64,000 nt of DNA from Plasmopara viticola (lineage: Eukaryota > Oomycota > Peronosporomycetes > Peronosporales > Peronosporaceae), in the NCBI GenBank assembly GCA_001695595.3, contig MBPM02000024.1, forward strand, positions 186,001 through 250,000, in the 5' to 3' direction. Positions 54,404 through 64,000 of this stretch are shown piece by piece (position 1 is the first letter of the stretch; every line of letters begins with the position of its first letter). Made by a program: the position numbers and the translations under genes. Below the pieces are notes generated by a model that saw only the letters and a list, made by a program, of their open reading frames with translations, had not been told where the DNA came from and did no database searches.

Positions 54404-55274
54404 TTAGACAGCCTTGGTGGCTTTTATGGCAGCGGTTGCCGCCTCAAACGCTGACCTTGCGGACTTTGAGTTAGTACATTTTACTGCTCTTCCCGCCTCA
54501 TCGTATTTTCTCAGAGCTTCGCCATACATCAAGAATTCAGCTTTTGAATCATCGTGAGGTTTATGCAAAGTGTCACCGCGATATTGAGTACCCTCAAAGG
54601 ATTTGATTCGAATTGATGTATCTGTCGATTTCGTGTTGTCGAGTATGGCTTGATCCAATAGCAAAAGATTAGCTTCGAGATTTTTCTGAACGGGTTAGTC
54701 ACCATTCTCATAAACATATCACTCTATGTCTTCGAACCCGGTCATCAGGCTATCGAAAGTGTTCATTTATCTAATGATTTATATAAGATCGTTTAAATTC
54801 TTGCCAGAAACCTCTTTGCTCTCGTGATTTATAATGTAAAATGGTTTTGCTGCGGTAGGTTCACTAAAGTAGTGATTTAGATTATCTTTTACACCACTTT
54901 TGGTACCTACTATTGGTTTCAGTTTAAAAGGAATTTGAACTCCTTCAGATACTATTTCGCTGTAGTAGTCATTAAATCTTCTTCCCATCGTTATCAGCAT
55001 TAGTTGAAAATATCTTTGTCGATTCCAATCTTTATTCCATGGCGAGCCTCACCATCGCGTGCTTCGGAAGCCTTCGCAAGTTTGGTGGTGTCTTCGTAAG
55101 TAAATAAATCGACTCGTCGCAATCTTTCACTAAACTGATAAATTCTTGAAATGTTGATCTCCAATCAACTTTTTTTTGTTATCGCGGGCTTGACTTCCCC
55201 ACTATCAATTCCAAATATGCTAACTGATGGGTTATCAATCCACATGTATCTAATATTATCCATCTGAGACATTG
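54404..55274 (-). pseudogene. Unknown element 2 proteins B and C
   Basis: Starting at ATG near 55274: MSQMDNIRYMWIDNPSVSIF, one in-frame stop, then RVDLFTYEDTTKLAKASEA. A second frame (55000-54779) reads MGRRFNDYYSEIVSEGVQIP and HESKEVSGKNLNDLI. A third (54664-54404) is MLLDQAILDNTKSTDTSIRI with an Ala-rich end (ARSAFEAATAAIKATKAV). These look like two or three adjacent small genes. No family recognised. Confidence 0.3.
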
Positions 55275-56612
55275 TACCTATGCTCTTGAGGCCTTATTCT
55301 TAAAAATAGACGAATGCAATTGATTCTTACTAATAACTTGATTTAATGAGGTTAAATTCGATGTACCAACCCAAACCGTTTTCAAGACGTTGCTGTGTGC
55401 GGTCCGCATCATCACCTTCACTTAGATCGGCAAGTTTTTTATTTTCTCGTCAGTGAAGCGTGTTGAAGAGAATCTTCAAGCTCATATAACTGCCCTCGTC
55501 GATTGATGTAGTTTCCCCATCATACCAGATAAACCTAATCTTCCCCTCTGTAGCCACCTAGTCAATCGATTGATCAGTCTTACTCTTTCTACCCTTTTTG
55601 ACTGCAATTAATAATTCCTTTTCAACAAGAAAGTATCCATTATCACTCTTACCAGTTTTACGCTTTATTGGCTTAATTCGAAGCGCTACCCATTTAAAGA
55701 CGGCTTTAAACAAATTTTAAACCCATGATCGCGCCTCCACTTAATCTTTGCTATCCAGGTTCTTCATGTTTGTTTGCATCTAATATTCTTGTAGTTTTGT
55801 CGATTCCAACATCAAATGTTTGAGGTGTCGCATGAGTATTTCTATCGGTTCGATTACACCATCAGTATTAATTGAGCTGTTTACCATTTGCATGCCGCTA
55901 TCAACTCCAATATCGATCATCACAGGTCCGACATTTGGAGTTTAGGAGTCAGGTTTTGTTTGGGAGTATCCATCGATCAGAGTTTTTTTTAAGGACTCAG
56001 CAGATCTGTCTGAGTTAATTTGGTTGATTTCTTAGGACTGTAGTAATTCCATTCGTGATATCACTTGCCCACGAAGCGGCTTTGAACATCCCACGCTAAG
56101 CTTGCCAAACGCGGCGCTGAGCTCTTTCAAACGATGTAACACTTGGATACATATTGATCCTATATCAAACGAATTCTAAAAATGAGTAGCCTCAAATACT
56201 CTAACCACAAACTCGGCATAACTAAGTCATGTTTAAATGGTTAATAGTTAAGACAGATACTACTCCGCTCATTTAGAAGATTTAATTAGCGTTCCTAATG
56301 CAATGGAATGGAACTCCAAATATTGCTTCCGACTGATGTCGAATCTTTCGTATAGCTACTATTTTGCGCGCATGCATCAAGATTCAATAACTGTATCTTG
56401 ACTTGACTAACCTTCTAAATGATCCGAACCTTACGCCAGAGTTGAGTGAGCTCGCGTTCTTCCTCTGCACAGCTTGGGCATACATTTATCGTATTGCTAT
56501 AAATTAAGTCAGATATTTCCCAAAAATGTCAGATTTTTTTTGCGATTATATACTCGAGTCAAAGCTTTCGAAGAATATCTCTATCAACTAGAGGCTTGAA
56601 CGGCTCACTCAT
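55275..56612 (-). pseudogene. Degenerate minus-strand region of element 2
   Basis: Short frames only. The best is near the right end, with ATG at 56612 reading MSEPFKPLVDRDILRKL, two stops later CPSCAEEERELTQLWRKVRI. It precedes the integrase on the same strand. No family recognised for the remaining ~1 kb. Confidence 0.25.
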
Positions 56613-56868
56613 TTTAGCGCCCAATACTCCATCTCAAGAGCTGATTTTTTGTCGATTAAATAAACATGTGTGGCCTTCAATTCGATAGCCACATCTGGTG
56701 TGGTCGCTTCAGAAAGATATTTTTAGCCCCAAAAAATTCATTATGTAACTCAGACGGTCTATTTTCATTCATCAAACGGAGATATGAGAATAGCTCCCAG
56801 GCGTCAGGCTCATTACCAAGCCATTTGATCAGATATTTGTACTTCTTAGACCATGTCGTCTTATGATC

Positions 56869-57790
56869 CTAGATCTTCCCAGCTCCACGAATATCGCCAC
56901 GATTAATGACAGCATCCGTAGTCTCTGTTTCAACCATTTTAAGATCGGTTGGCGCCTTGTAAATGGTTACGACCTTTTCTTGAACATTCTGGACTCGGCA
57001 GCCATCAATCCCAGCGAATTTATAGACTGTTTTGCTCCATCGAGCAGATTCTTTATCAGATGCATGCTTTCTGAGACGGTAAATAACGCTGAGTCCGACG
57101 TCAACCTCCTTCTCACTTCTATCAACTTCCACATGATTACGACTCAGATCTGTATCCATTACTTTGCCTTTGACCTTATTTGGGGTCATGCCAATCGAAC
57201 GATGAAATGTGGTATTGTAGCTTTCGTTAACATCAGTTATAAACTTCTGCGTAATTATCTTGGGGGGCATTTTAGTTAGTCTCTGTTTCAACGTTTTGTA
57301 ATCCTTCATTTTTTTCGTAGTTCCATGCTCACCTGGCTCGTTGCTGTAGTGCTCAATTGTCTTGAATTTGAAGAGCTCTTGAGCCTGCAAGCTCATGAAC
57401 TCACTATTATTATCACTTGTTAGGTATCAACTTTGTGGAGACGAACAAACGCATTAAGCTCTGCTAACACAGTCGCTGCCGTCTTCTTTCGTAAGAGCTT
57501 TGCGTACCCCAGCCTTGAGTTGATGTTGAAAGCAGTCAAAATTGGTCGTTTCTCCCAAAGTGCAAGATCAATTTGCCACGAGTTGAGGCTACAAGAACCT
57601 ATTTTAAAACCATTGAATCTCTTCTTTTGCTCCTGAATCGTTGAATATCGGTCTGACACCCATACGAATCCTTTTCTATTTTGCAAATTACCCTAGAATT
57701 TACCTCCTTTGCCTTCTGATACAGAGCTTGAGCTCCGATAAAACCAGTTTTTGGGTCATAGTAGGGTTTTTGTAGTAGCACGTCCAAGAT
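56869..57790 (-). pseudogene. rve-type (DDE) integrase, element 2
   Basis: Maverick/Polinton c-integrase. From the N-terminus: KPYYDPKTGFIGAQALYQKA; then, after a shift, LNSWQIDLALWEKRPILTAF holding the first catalytic Asp (QIDLA). The second Asp lies in a SDNNSEFMSL context across a frame boundary near 57400. The third catalytic Glu, normally in a GKIERFNxTLKxR context, is not seen; the site reads KKMKDYKTLKQRL. A chromodomain-like C-terminus follows (SVIYRLRKHASDKESARWSK, then TIYKAPTDLKMVE). Broken start, frameshift and lost Glu mean no activity. Confidence 0.8.
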
Positions 57791-57826
57791 CTACATTTAC
57801 ATAAAAAGTCCTTAGTGATGACCTGC

Positions 57827-60800
57827 TTAGATATCAAGTGCTTCTGTCGTTATACCATTATCAAGTACTCGACGTTTATCATAGTAGTATTTGAGCACTG
57901 TTCTGTTTAGAATATAGGTGATAATAGACTTGGTTTCTTTCGATAGTCCAAACCCCTTGTTTGTACCTGTAGCGTAATGCGATCCCGTACGGTAGTCTCA
58001 TACCCATCAGGATTAAGAACACCATCGTTTCGACCATTTCCTTGCTGAATACCCTTCGCTGAAATCTTTGCTTTGTATGTCTCATCAGAAAGGTAGCAAA
58101 TATAGTTCTTACTTGATAGTGCGACCATAGCATCAACTGACCATTCATCTGTGGACAAACCAGGCGTACGGAGATCAGACTTAGCTACCTAAGTGTTGTA
58201 GTCGCATGGTAATTCGCTTTTGTGCTCCTTGAAATGGGTACGTAGCTCAGGCCTGATACAGTTTTGAAACGGATTATCACAGGTGAAAGCAATATAAGCG
58301 AAATCAGTGTAAATCTCCTGGTTCTGTATGTCAGATCGATCGAACTAGAAATCCACGCAGTCATAGTAAACCTTATGCATGCGTAGCTTAGCAAGCTGAT
58401 AGATAACAATCGACAAATTGATTGGGTTCTTGTTATTGAGTCGACGCTTCTTCATCGTGATCTCACACGCATCATAAAGCTCCTCAAGACCATGGAACGT
58501 AAGGTGTACGATCTTGTTCTTCACAGTTTTGTCGCTCGACTCATAATTAACCCCTTCGTGTTTGCTCATGTCCATTCCAGATCGACCAAAAGCACTGTTG
58601 CCTATCGGTTTTATCATCTCAGCAATCATCGCCTTCGACTAATCAACATCACCGTCTCGTCGAGCATTCGATACAGCCTCCATAAAGGGGGCGAAAGCCT
58701 TGTGAGAGCTGGCCTTGACAAAGCAGTAAGTATTGGTAATCTCCATACCATGAAAAAGGTACCACTTGAGTAAAGTAGTGAAGATTAGAATCTTTTCACC
58801 AAAGTAGCCATCAATCAACCTCATTATAATCGAATATGTGCTTGCAGATGACGCTCCTATTCTTTCAGTCGGTCAGTACATTTTGAAAGTTGGTGTCATC
58901 TCACCAAAAGTTGTGTTTGAAGTGTTTAAGTATTCGAATATCACACCCAAGAATGCCGAATACCATGTCTGCTTTGATGTCATCGATGATACTATCATAC
59001 GCTTCAATCGTAGTCAATCGACTGCATGGCATCGCATTACCTAGGACCCAAAGCTATAGAGCGTTAGCGTCGTGTCCGATAATTTTCTTATAGACCTTAA
59101 TAATGCAAATCTTTGTATCATTGCGCTGAGCGTAGCGATTGGAATAATTGATAGACCTCCAGCGATGTTGGCCTTCATCACTGAGCGGATATTCTTCTTC
59201 TCCTTGTCAATCGAGTAGACCAGTCTATCCGAGTTGGACTCAAGCAACTTCTTATACCGAAACCCATAAGCGACATGTCTTTTCGAGCGGTGCTGTACTT
59301 AACGCAGCTGACTAAGATATTACCGTCGATGCGGCCGAGCTTATTGTTGACACGATCCGCCAAAGCGGTATCAGCAGTCAGCTGACAATAGCGCAGACCA
59401 CACAGATACTTTTTTTGCAGTAATGTATTCACGTGCTCGACTCTCAAACCAAACTTTCGTTTTGCCTTAGCATTCTGACTCTTGTAGCCAGCCATGCGTT
59501 TGGCTGGAAAATGAAATGCGTTAGAAGGTTTCTTATCCGGATATCGGAGATTATATGAGGGTCTGATACATGACTTTCTCTGAAAGATTGGATAAGGACA
59601 CTCCATCTGCAAACATATCCAGATCGAAACGCTTGAGAAGTTCTCGTTGAGCCTTGATAACCTTGATAAATGGGATTATGTCGAGATTTTTGTAATAGAT
59701 CAATAGGTCCTCGATCGATTCCATATTGTAGTACTACCACACGAACTTTGCTCGTTCGTAGTCATCCTTGGTGATGCTTGTTCCTCGAAGCTTGCTGTCA
59801 AAAGCTGACTTTGGTGGGATGGTAGTCTGATTTAGAACATTAGATGCAGTTATATACTCGAAAGGGAAACGACCCTTACCAAGTTCACATACACATCTAA
59901 TTTTGTCATCATATTTACAGCCACCGAGATGTGTTGTGAGACTTCTATCGTAGCTGGTACCAGCTAGTACATAGTTGCTAATATCGAGGTTTTCATGTCC
60001 GATGTAGCAATGTACATGTAGCTGGGATTCTTGATGACAGATTAAATGTTATCGGTATCAATAATGGCAAACAAATACTTTTTAATCGAGTTAATATCGT
60101 ATCCACCAGAATTAAAACCAAATACTGATACCTGATTAATCTTCTGTTTTAGCTTCCCATAATCAGACCTTTGCTTACCAAAGCCAAGACTGCTATAAAA
60201 GTCAAAGAAGCTGGTATACTTTTCTGATTCAATCCAACCCTCGACATCAGACATCTTGTAGGTCTTGCCAAAATTGACTCCTGGAAATATCATACCTTTC
60301 GGACCGTGAGCGTTGATAGTATCTGTAAAAGCAATTTGTTCTTATTGACATTGTGCTGCTTGATCTTCACGGATACACCACCGATGTATTTAAACATATC
60401 CGTAAGTAACATCTTCAAATCATCATTTACAAAGCAACGCGCCTCCTCGTTTTAACTATCAGCTACTGATACAGACACCAGGATGTGCTTGTTCGTGAAG
60501 ACAGTATTTTCTCCTTGTTAAGTCGCGGTAGACTTAAGGATGGCCTCAAAGTCCTAAATGATGAAGTGATTGATGTACTGGTCAACATTCTTGATTAAAT
60601 ACTTCGTAAGCAGTGATCGTATTGCGTTCTGAGCTGGTTTGTAGATACTTGGCTCAGCTGGGAAGCTTTTGATATTCACGTGCTCTCATTGGTTCTCTTT
60701 GTGGGTTTCAACTCTTTCAGCGCTGACGAAAATCAATTCACGCTAAGGAAATTGATACTTCGCCTGAAGTATGTCGATGTTCTTAATGTGAAGAGCATGA

Positions 60801-61371
60801 TTCTTGACCGATAAAATATCCATAGCTTCATACCCCTTGCTCACTCTACGAATACATTCTACATTTTCAAAATCTACATCCATCTTATACACATTAATAC
60901 CAAGTTGGAAGCAGTCTACAACCTCATCGAGCTGTAGTAGGTCATTGGGCTTGAAAATTTCGAACAGGCTCAAAGAATGCCGAATTCCCTTGAAAGAACA
61001 GTAGGGCCTGAATGCTTCTTTCATCTGAGCCTTAATTCTTCGAAGAACCTTCTTAGGGCTCAGAAATTTATGCCAGGCGATACAGAGGTAGACCAACTTG
61101 TTGTTGGTCTTAAGAAAGTTGATCACATGCTTAATTTCGCGAATAATCATAGGGATGACAGCTTCGCTATCTCCAAAAGAATGCTCGCAATGGTAGATAA
61201 GAATCTTGAACGCAGTTGTAGCCTTGAGCTTATATTCAGAGCCGGAATAATTTAGTTTGTCAGCCAAATCCGTAGAGCGGATTTCCGAAATCACCTTTTT
61301 TTAATGTCAGCCTTGCTATTGATATCGATAGAATTATTGAATACATGAGTATTAGAGAGACCCGAGAGCAT
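57827..61371 (-). pseudogene. Protein-primed type B DNA polymerase, element 2
   Basis: About 3.5 kb, full length for Polinton PolB. ATG at 61371; the N-terminal domain includes EIFKPNDLLQLDEVVDCFQL and GINVYKMDVDFENVECIRR. The exonuclease region has VFGFNSGGYDINSIKKYLF. Polymerase-domain blocks are IKPIGNSAFGRSGMDMSKHE and MKKRRLNNKNPINLSIVIYQ. Motif C reads IYTDFAYIAF where DTDS is usual, so the first catalytic Asp is Tyr. The C-terminus KYYYDKRRVLDNGITTEALD ends at TAA 57829-57827. Stops and frameshifts occur throughout. Confidence 0.85.
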
Positions 61372-61769
61372 TATCTATCTTAAACATACTCATTTGAGTC
61401 TAAAGTGCTCAACCCCCTCCTACAAATGTGATTATATGTGATTAGCTGTTGATTAGACGCGAAGCGTTGCTAACAAAAAGCATCTTGCCCGATCTACCAC
61501 GCAACGTAACACAGAAGCAACTGCCCCGTTGAAAAGTTTAACTATTTCATTTCATTAATCCCTCGAAATCGTATGCAACCATGTTGCCTACATATGCTTG
61601 GCTATATTATTCTCCGTAGATAATTATTATACCTTGTATCAGGATTCAGGATCGACTGTATATCTTGTCATTTACAATATATTCCGAAACTAATTAATCC
61701 AAGTATTTGACTTATACCTTTTTGGAGGTTTTGAGCTGCTGTGAACTGACTTTTCATTTGAGAAAAAAC

Positions 61770-61872
61770 TAGGGGATCGTTTAACTGCCGTTTCCTCTTA
61801 ATTTAGCCAATGAGATAAGTTGTTTCGATCAATGGGAGCAGTTTATCTTTGTTAAAGAACACAGTGTTTTTT
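61770..61872 (+). repeat. Direct repeat, copy 1
   Basis: Shares with 62475-62605 the ordered blocks TTTAGCCAAT, ATCAATGGGAGCAG, TTATCTTTGTTAA and ACAGTG. The central copy at 61903-61965 matches only the front part (AACTGCCGG, TTTTAGCCAAT). Confidence 0.75.
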
Positions 61873-61902
61873 TCAACCAATTAGAAGAGAAAGCAGTACC
61901 CA

Positions 61903-61965
61903 TCCGGTACCCTTTTTCGTAAACTGCCGGTTCTCCCTGTTTTTAGCCAATCAGCGTTAAGGGTC
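61903..61965 (+). repeat. Direct repeat, partial copy
   Basis: Contains CCGGTACCCTTTTTCGTAAA and CTGTTTTTAGCCAATCAG, matching the front of the copy at 62475. Confidence 0.65.
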
Positions 61966-62474
61966 GTGCTGCCCACTTGTCACTTAAAGCTCTTCACCTT
62001 CTTCACCACGCACTTCTCGCTGGAAATTTTCTCTCCTACTGCCGCGGAAACTGCTCACACCCGTAACGCCAGTGTCCTATAGCCAAGCATTTCAGCTCTG
62101 TAGTGGATGCATCCACGAGTATCTTTTAACATCTGTAATGAGCTCATTGGTCGCGATTGTACTGGATGTGATCGTGGATTGAGAGGTAGTGAAAGTGCCA
62201 CTTAATTGAGTCACCAAATAATTCATGCTTAATTCTGATAAATACAAAGTTGATATATACTACTGATGACGTACTCACCTAACAAAGCGCGAAATAAGGC
62301 CGCACAAAAGCGCTACTTTTAGCGCACACGCGACGCTAACTTGTCATACCAAAAGAGCGATGACGATAAGAATAGACAGCAGCGCAAGCGTAAACCCGAA
62401 ACCAAACTTAGCAAATGTGAAGGTGAACTAAATAATCAAGCCGAACCTAATTAGATAATAGTTTTTGAGAATCG

Positions 62475-62605
62475 TTAAACTGCCGGTACCCTTTTGGTAA
62501 ACTGCCAGTACCCCTTGATTTTAGCCAATAAGATTAGTTCATTCTATCAATGGGAGCAGGTTATCTTTGTTAATGAATACAGTGATTTTTCAGCCAATAA
62601 AAACA
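62475..62605 (+). repeat. Direct repeat, copy 2 (longest)
   Basis: Starts AACTGCCGGTACCCTTTTGG and repeats AACTGCCAGTACCCCTTGAT internally, then carries the same ATCAATGGGAGCAG block as copy 1, about 700 bp downstream of it. Confidence 0.75.
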
Positions 62606-62950
62606 GTTTTTGTCAACTATGAAAAAAGGAGCAATTCCATCCAAAAGTGCAATATTTTTCTGTCAATGAAAGCAGCACTGAACAAGCTATCGAAATGCGC
62701 CTTCCTCTACGTCGTCTTTCCTTAATGAGTGTACGCATTTGCATGACTCTTGGGTATATTAATATGTATTGTTTTGAGCGACGTGATTTCACATATTATA
62801 ACTAATATTCAAATATCATTTACAGTATTGAAATCTGCCAAAGAAAAGTTCAGAAGAACGAGAAGTAGAAGGGTCAAGCGCATCAGGGGGTTGAACTTTA
62901 CCGGCTTTTGTGCATCGTGGAACAAGGGGTTTTGGGCTTCCTTTCTTTCT

Positions 62951-63070
62951 TTAGCCTACTCGTTCCGTTCTTAAAACACAAAGCTCATAATTTTGGGTGC
63001 GCGCGTGCCTGAGAACCGCCGACTTTGCCTCTTCCAAAGTGCTGTACGAGAGCTCTCTAGGGGGTTGCAT
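62951..63070 (-). pseudogene. FAR1/MULE-type transposase N-terminal fragment
   Basis: ATG at 63070 opens 39 codons: MQPPRELSYSTLEEAKSAVL and HARTQNYELCVLRTERVG, then TAA. In the same frame past the stop RKKGSPKPLVPR follows. The pattern (Ser/aromatic, EA..AV..HA...xYELCVxRTER) resembles the DNA-binding start of oomycete FAR1/Mutator-like transposases. No catalytic region is nearby, so it is a fragment; the assignment is tentative. Confidence 0.4.
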
Positions 63071-63771
63071 AGTGTTCATTGCGAGAAGAGTGATGTCAAA
63101 AGAGTGATATTGAAAAGAGGTGAGTAGTAGTTATTTTTAAAAAAAATAGGAGGGCTCACACAAAAGGCCACAGCAAGCGTGAGAGTGCAGACTGTGACGA
63201 TCGAAGAGGCTAGTCAAACCGCATTTACATCCACAGACAGGGTTCTTCCACCGAAACGACGTAAATGCGCTGACCAACCTTTTTGATAAGCTGCCAGCAA
63301 ATGCCACGCTTATAGAGCCAGGAAACCACTGGTCTGCAGGATGCTTTACTGGGGAAATAAGGATCATAATGCTTGCATTACGTAGGTCATGAAAGCTTGA
63401 CAGCTCTTCGAGGAGCAGTGGACTGTTGTTTGTACACAAAAGTGTTAGAAATCATAATCAGTTATTGAACTGAGCCTCAATAGACTCTAGCGCGTCGAAG
63501 AATAATTTTGTGCGCCGGTAGCCGAATGCAGTCACTAAAAATAAGGTTCGACCTATCTACATAGTGGTAGTAGGTAAATCAACGTCACACAGCACCTTGA
63601 TTGCAACCTTAAGCATAAAGACCTCACCTATCCGCAGTGTGTCATCTAAACCCCCCACCCAACGCAATATTTGCAATACAGCCCAAAAAATGATCATTTT
63701 TAATAATCAGAAATCGCCGAGTGTCACACGTCACAGATTTCCGTGGCTGTTCCCATTTTCAACCAACACTA
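63071..63771. other. Intergenic upstream of RAD50
   Basis: Contains a minus-strand open frame at 63137-63439 (100 codons, no ATG, no recognised domain) and otherwise short frames. The last part must be the RAD50 promoter and 5' UTR. Confidence 0.4.
63744..63762 (+). promoter_or_regulatory. Candidate oomycete initiator of RAD50
   Basis: GCTGTTCCCATTTTCAACC lies about 10-28 nt before the RAD50 ATG. It resembles the oomycete initiator consensus (GCTCATTYYNCAWTTT followed by a flanking region). The short distance to the ATG is typical of oomycete 5' UTRs. Pattern match only. Confidence 0.35.
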
Positions 63772-64000
63772 ATGTCGAGCATCGAGAAGCTGTCGATCCG
63801 TGGCATCCGTAGTTTTAGTCCAAATCGCGAAGAGATTATCGAGTTTTACCACCCTCTGACCATTCTGTTAGGTGATAATGGTTGTGGCAAGACGACCGTG
63901 ATTGAGTGTCTCAAATTAGCGTGTACAGGCGGTTTGCCGCCAGGGGCACGCAGTGGGCAAAGCCTCGTGCACGACCCCAAGATTGCAGGCACGAATGAAG
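63772..64000 (+). CDS. RAD50: DNA repair ATPase RAD50 (5' part, cut by window end)
   Basis: SMC-like ATPase of the MRE11-RAD50-NBS1 complex, which tethers and processes DNA double-strand breaks in the nucleus. The ATG at 63772 starts [18 protein letters not shown]. Walker A is GDNGCGKTT at about residues 41-49, followed by [20 protein letters not shown] and FVHDPK-type LVHDPKIAG, all classic RAD50 positions. The frame is open to the window end (76 complete codons). Confidence 0.93.
   Translation, partial: MSSIEKLSIRGIRSFSPNREEIIEFYHPLTILLGDNGCGKTTVIECLKLACTGGLPPGARSGQSLVHDPKIAGTNE

Larger units (their letters stand above)
45932..61371. mobile_element. Element 2: decayed Maverick/Polinton
   Basis: About 15.4 kb of broken genes typical of Mavericks/Polintons. 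From left to right: a two-repeat DUF3820-like ORF (+), a Cys/His protein (+), major capsid (-), protease (+), a pX-like minor virion protein (+), penton (-), packaging ATPase (-), S74 fibre (+), several unknowns (-), rve integrase (-) and protein-primed type B DNA polymerase (-). Terminal inverted repeats could not be recognised, so limits are those of the outermost genes. All genes carry stops or frameshifts. Confidence 0.8.
61372..62950. other. Gene-free region with tandem-like repeats
   Basis: No coding region supported. Three partial copies of one sequence lie at about 61770-61872, 61903-61965 and 62475-62605. It contains AT-rich spacers and should include the right end of element 2, which I could not define. 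Confidence 0.5.

Noticed and set aside
45723..62700. Terminal inverted repeats for element 2
   Set aside because: By eye, 45.7-45.9 kb does not match the reverse complement of 61.4-62.7 kb. The repeats may be lost, very short or outside my ability to see.
63137..63439. 100-codon minus-strand ORF before RAD50 as a proteasome-assembly-chaperone-like exon
   Set aside because: A vague resemblance only; there is no ATG, no consistent splice structure and the motif order does not hold.
1..64000. CRISPR arrays, bacterial operons or ribosomal RNA genes
   Set aside because: No regularly spaced repeats, no Shine-Dalgarno-led gene strings and no rRNA sequence were seen; spliced genes show that the DNA is eukaryotic.

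Overview
The window is nuclear DNA from an oomycete, most likely a Peronosporales plant pathogen. The evidence is short spliced introns with GTGCGT/GTAAGT donors, tight divergent gene pairs, 28-residue ankyrin proteins, a Crinkler-like N-terminal module and decayed Maverick/Polinton-type elements. No species-specific marker was found, so the genus is open.

Layout. 0-8 kb is a host gene island: the 3' end of an unknown gene, a CYC8/SSN6-like TPR co-repressor, a tRNA-derived SINE with target duplications, and a mitochondrial carrier (SLC25A34/35/OAC1 type) divergent from the cytosolic phenylalanyl-tRNA synthetase alpha subunit. 8-12 kb holds ankyrin genes: one intact 381-aa protein between two decayed copies of an ankyrin-RING gene, plus a fragment. 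12-22.9 kb has no supportable gene, only old repeats.

22.9-39.9 kb is a decayed ~17-kb virus-like element (element 1). Its inverted arms are ~1.6-1.7 kb, and each contains a broken Crinkler-like ORF. Inside are an SF3/D5-type primase-helicase, a possible tyrosine recombinase, penton, packaging ATPase, S74-type fibre, major capsid protein and cysteine protease. A deletion-derivative LINE sits just inside the left arm. 40-44.6 kb is a second host island: PDK1, RPL22, RPP2 and RAB28. A broken ankyrin gene follows at 45 kb.

45.9-61.4 kb is a second decayed element (element 2). It has capsid protein, protease, a pX-like minor virion protein, penton, packaging ATPase and S74 fibre, but its replication module is a B-family DNA polymerase with an rve integrase. 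61.4-63.1 kb holds repeats and a transposase-like fragment. The window ends in the first exon of RAD50.

The two elements share the virion module, including a head-to-head capsid/protease pair, but differ in replication and integration genes. Every viral gene is broken by stops or frameshifts, so both elements are relics. Exon structures of host genes were worked out by hand from splice signals and reading phase; family names rest on motif recognition without database searches.
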